From the NCBI GenBank assembly GCA_934373375.1, contig CAKROP010000078.1, positions 1 to 8,100 on the forward strand: 8,100 nucleotides of DNA. Direction: 5' to 3'. Each line of letters starts with the position of its first letter. Position 1 is the stretch's first letter. The notes beneath the pieces are model-generated. The model was not told the DNA's origin. It saw nothing but the letters and a program-made list of their open reading frames with translations, and did not search any database. This DNA comes from an uncultured Anaerosacchariphilus sp. (GTDB taxonomy: Bacteria > Bacillota > Clostridia > Lachnospirales > Lachnospiraceae). Shown piece by piece: positions 7,328 to 8,100 of this stretch. The position numbers and the translations under genes are program-made.

Positions 7328-7347
7328 TGTATTAGTCTTGTAATACA
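7328..7347 (-). promoter_or_regulatory. Palindromic operator-like site over the exporter start point
   Basis: TGTATTA and TAATACA form a perfect 7-bp inverted repeat with a 6-nt spacer, 20 bp in all. It overlaps the -10 and the predicted start of transcription of the exporter operon, the usual place for a repressor of the TetR, GntR or MarR type. No regulator gene is visible in the window, so the protein is unknown. Confidence 0.4.
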
Positions 7348-7372
7348 ATACCATATATTTTTTGAACTTCAA
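7345..7372 (-). promoter_or_regulatory. Candidate promoter of the ABC exporter operon
   Basis: On the minus strand, TTGAAG (7372-7367, 4 of 6) is followed after 16 bp by TATTGT (7350-7345, 4 of 6), with TG one base before the -10 (extended -10). The spacer contains an A-run and TATAT. The predicted start is near 7338, with a leader of about 100 nt. The match is moderate, but the place and AT-richness fit. Confidence 0.4.
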
Positions 7373-7387
7373 GGACATTCATAAATT

Positions 7388-7404
7388 CTTAATGAAACCT
7401 TAAA
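7388..7404 (-). promoter_or_regulatory. Direct repeat like an OmpR-family (CiaR-type) box
   Basis: On the minus strand, TTTAAG and ATTAAG are separated by 5 nt (GTTTC), a period of 11 bp. This matches 11 of the 12 defined bases of the streptococcal CiaR box TTTAAG-N5-TTTAAG. It ends 15 bp before the exporter -35, suitable for activation by a response regulator. The name only describes the pattern; no two-component system is in the window. Confidence 0.35.
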
Positions 7405-7554
7405 CGCGACCATCACTTATTGGCTCTTCCAGGCTTCTTTTTTGTAAGATTCCTCCAGATATTCGCTTGGTATTCCCCTGGAAATGGGACTTCTTTTCCC
7501 GGCTTTCCCCGCATATATTAGGAGAAATTCTTTTCCTACAGGCAGGTTTCTACC

Positions 7555-8100
7555 ATGGTACATAAAAAAATTCTGATTGCGGGATTCCGGGAGCAGACCC
7601 GGAATTACTGCGCCGCGTTTTCGCTGTTGGGGGCGGACGCAGAAGTGCTCTGCGGAACTGACCGGGAGCTTTCCATGCTGTTGGCAGACGGACGGCTTCC
7701 GGCTCCGGCAGATTTTGACGGTCTCGTTCTGCCCGGCGGCGGAGATATCAGTCCTTTTTTCTATCATATGGAAAATAAGGGGTCACGGAATATCGACTCT
7801 CTGCTGGACTCCGTGCAGTTCTCGCTGTTCCGGGCTTTTGCGGCTGCGGGAAAACCGGTGCTTGGCATCTGCAAGGGGATTCAGCTTATCAATGTGGCCT
7901 TTGGCGGGACGCTGATTCAGGATCTAGGTCCTGAATCTCTGGCCATCCATGCCTGGGATGAAGCGGACAAAATTCACATAACAAAAGCTGCGCACGGTAC
8001 CTTTCCGGCGCAGCTTTATGGTAGCTTTCCACGGGTCAACAGCGCCCATCACCAGGCTGTCGGAGCCGTCGGGGAGGGCCTGCGGGTGGCCAAGTATGGG
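7555..8100 (+). CDS. Peptidase C26 / gamma-glutamyl hydrolase-like protein, 3' end cut
   Basis: An open frame of 182 codons running off the right edge; the family is usually about 230-260 residues. It belongs to the class-I glutamine-amidotransferase fold, in the group of gamma-glutamyl-GABA hydrolases (PuuD-like) that cleave gamma-glutamyl amides in the cytosol. Visible: start KKILIAGFREQ (4-14), oxyanion strand FDGLVLPGGGDISPFFY (54-70), nucleophile elbow GICKGIQLINVAFGG (104-118) with catalytic C106, TLIQDL (119-124) and VNSAHHQAV (161-169), a family signature. The catalytic His-Glu pair (HPE) should lie beyond the window. ATG 7555 has a modest ribosome site (GGCAGG, 7541-7546, 8 nt upstream). 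It is transcribed away from the exporter, so there is no operon link. The exact substrate, polyamine-derived or another gamma-glutamyl compound, cannot be told. Confidence 0.93.
   Translation, partial: MVHKKILIAGFREQTRNYCAAFSLLGADAEVLCGTDRELSMLLADGRLPAPADFDGLVLPGGGDISPFFYHMENKGSRNIDSLLDSVQFSLFRAFAAAGKPVLGICKGIQLINVAFGGTLIQDLGPESLAIHAWDEADKIHITKAAHGTFPAQLYGSFPRVNSAHHQAVGAVGEGLRVAKYG

Larger units (their letters stand above)
7240..7554. other. Divergent intergenic region, AT-rich
   Basis: These 315 bp separate the leftward exporter operon from the rightward hydrolase gene and are much more AT-rich than the flanking genes. They hold the regulatory elements listed separately: a promoter, an inverted repeat and a direct repeat. 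For the rightward gene only weak promoter matches are visible, such as TTGGCT (7420-7425) 17 bp before TGTAAG (7443-7448), or a lone TATATT (7514-7519). An imperfect hairpin (7480-7508, GGAAA/TTTCC and GGGA/TCCC) could lie in its leader. No supported gene was seen here. Confidence 0.6.

Noticed and set aside
7417..7767. A 116-codon minus-strand frame across the hydrolase start
   Set aside because: It overlaps the well-supported hydrolase gene in antisense, and its translation (basic, Arg/Ser/Pro-rich) shows no recognisable pattern.

Overview
The window reads as chromosomal DNA from a fairly GC-rich, Gram-positive, probably spore-forming Clostridia (Lachnospiraceae-like is my best guess). The grounds are strong AGGAGG-type ribosome sites, TTG/GTG starts alongside ATG, a PrkC/PrpC-type kinase/phosphatase pair, a MacAB-like exporter of the type found in Firmicutes, and two tandem matches to the Spo0A box. 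The taxon is inferred; no marker gene is present.

Layout. Bases 1-3354 hold a leftward, tightly coupled cluster. In transcription order it is a PP2C phosphatase (3354-2533), a membrane Ser/Thr kinase with a non-PASTA extracytoplasmic domain (2557-872), a small unrecognised membrane protein (869-573) and a secreted Ig-like protein that runs off the left edge (576-1). The junctions are a 25-bp overlap, a 2-bp gap and a TTGA stop/start overlap. Bases 3355-3585 are a dense control region: two tandem 0A-box matches, a 41-base near-perfect hairpin and a candidate promoter whose -35 lies inside the hairpin. Bases 3586-7239 hold a second leftward operon: ABC ATPase, membrane-fusion protein, FtsX/MacB permease. 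Bases 7240-7554 are a divergent intergenic region with a candidate extended -10 promoter, a palindromic operator-like site over the start point and a CiaR-like direct repeat upstream. Bases 7555-8100 hold the start of a rightward class-I glutamine-amidotransferase-fold hydrolase (peptidase C26), cut by the window end.

How it works together. The three ABC genes should form one ATP-driven efflux or export complex. The phosphatase and kinase form a reversible phospho-signalling pair. The kinase has an outside domain that could sense a ligand, and the two genes behind it encode an envelope protein and an exported protein, so the cluster looks like an envelope-sensing or surface-protein module. 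The 0A boxes suggest timing by the sporulation/stationary-phase regulator. No IS element, CRISPR array, tRNA or rRNA was seen.
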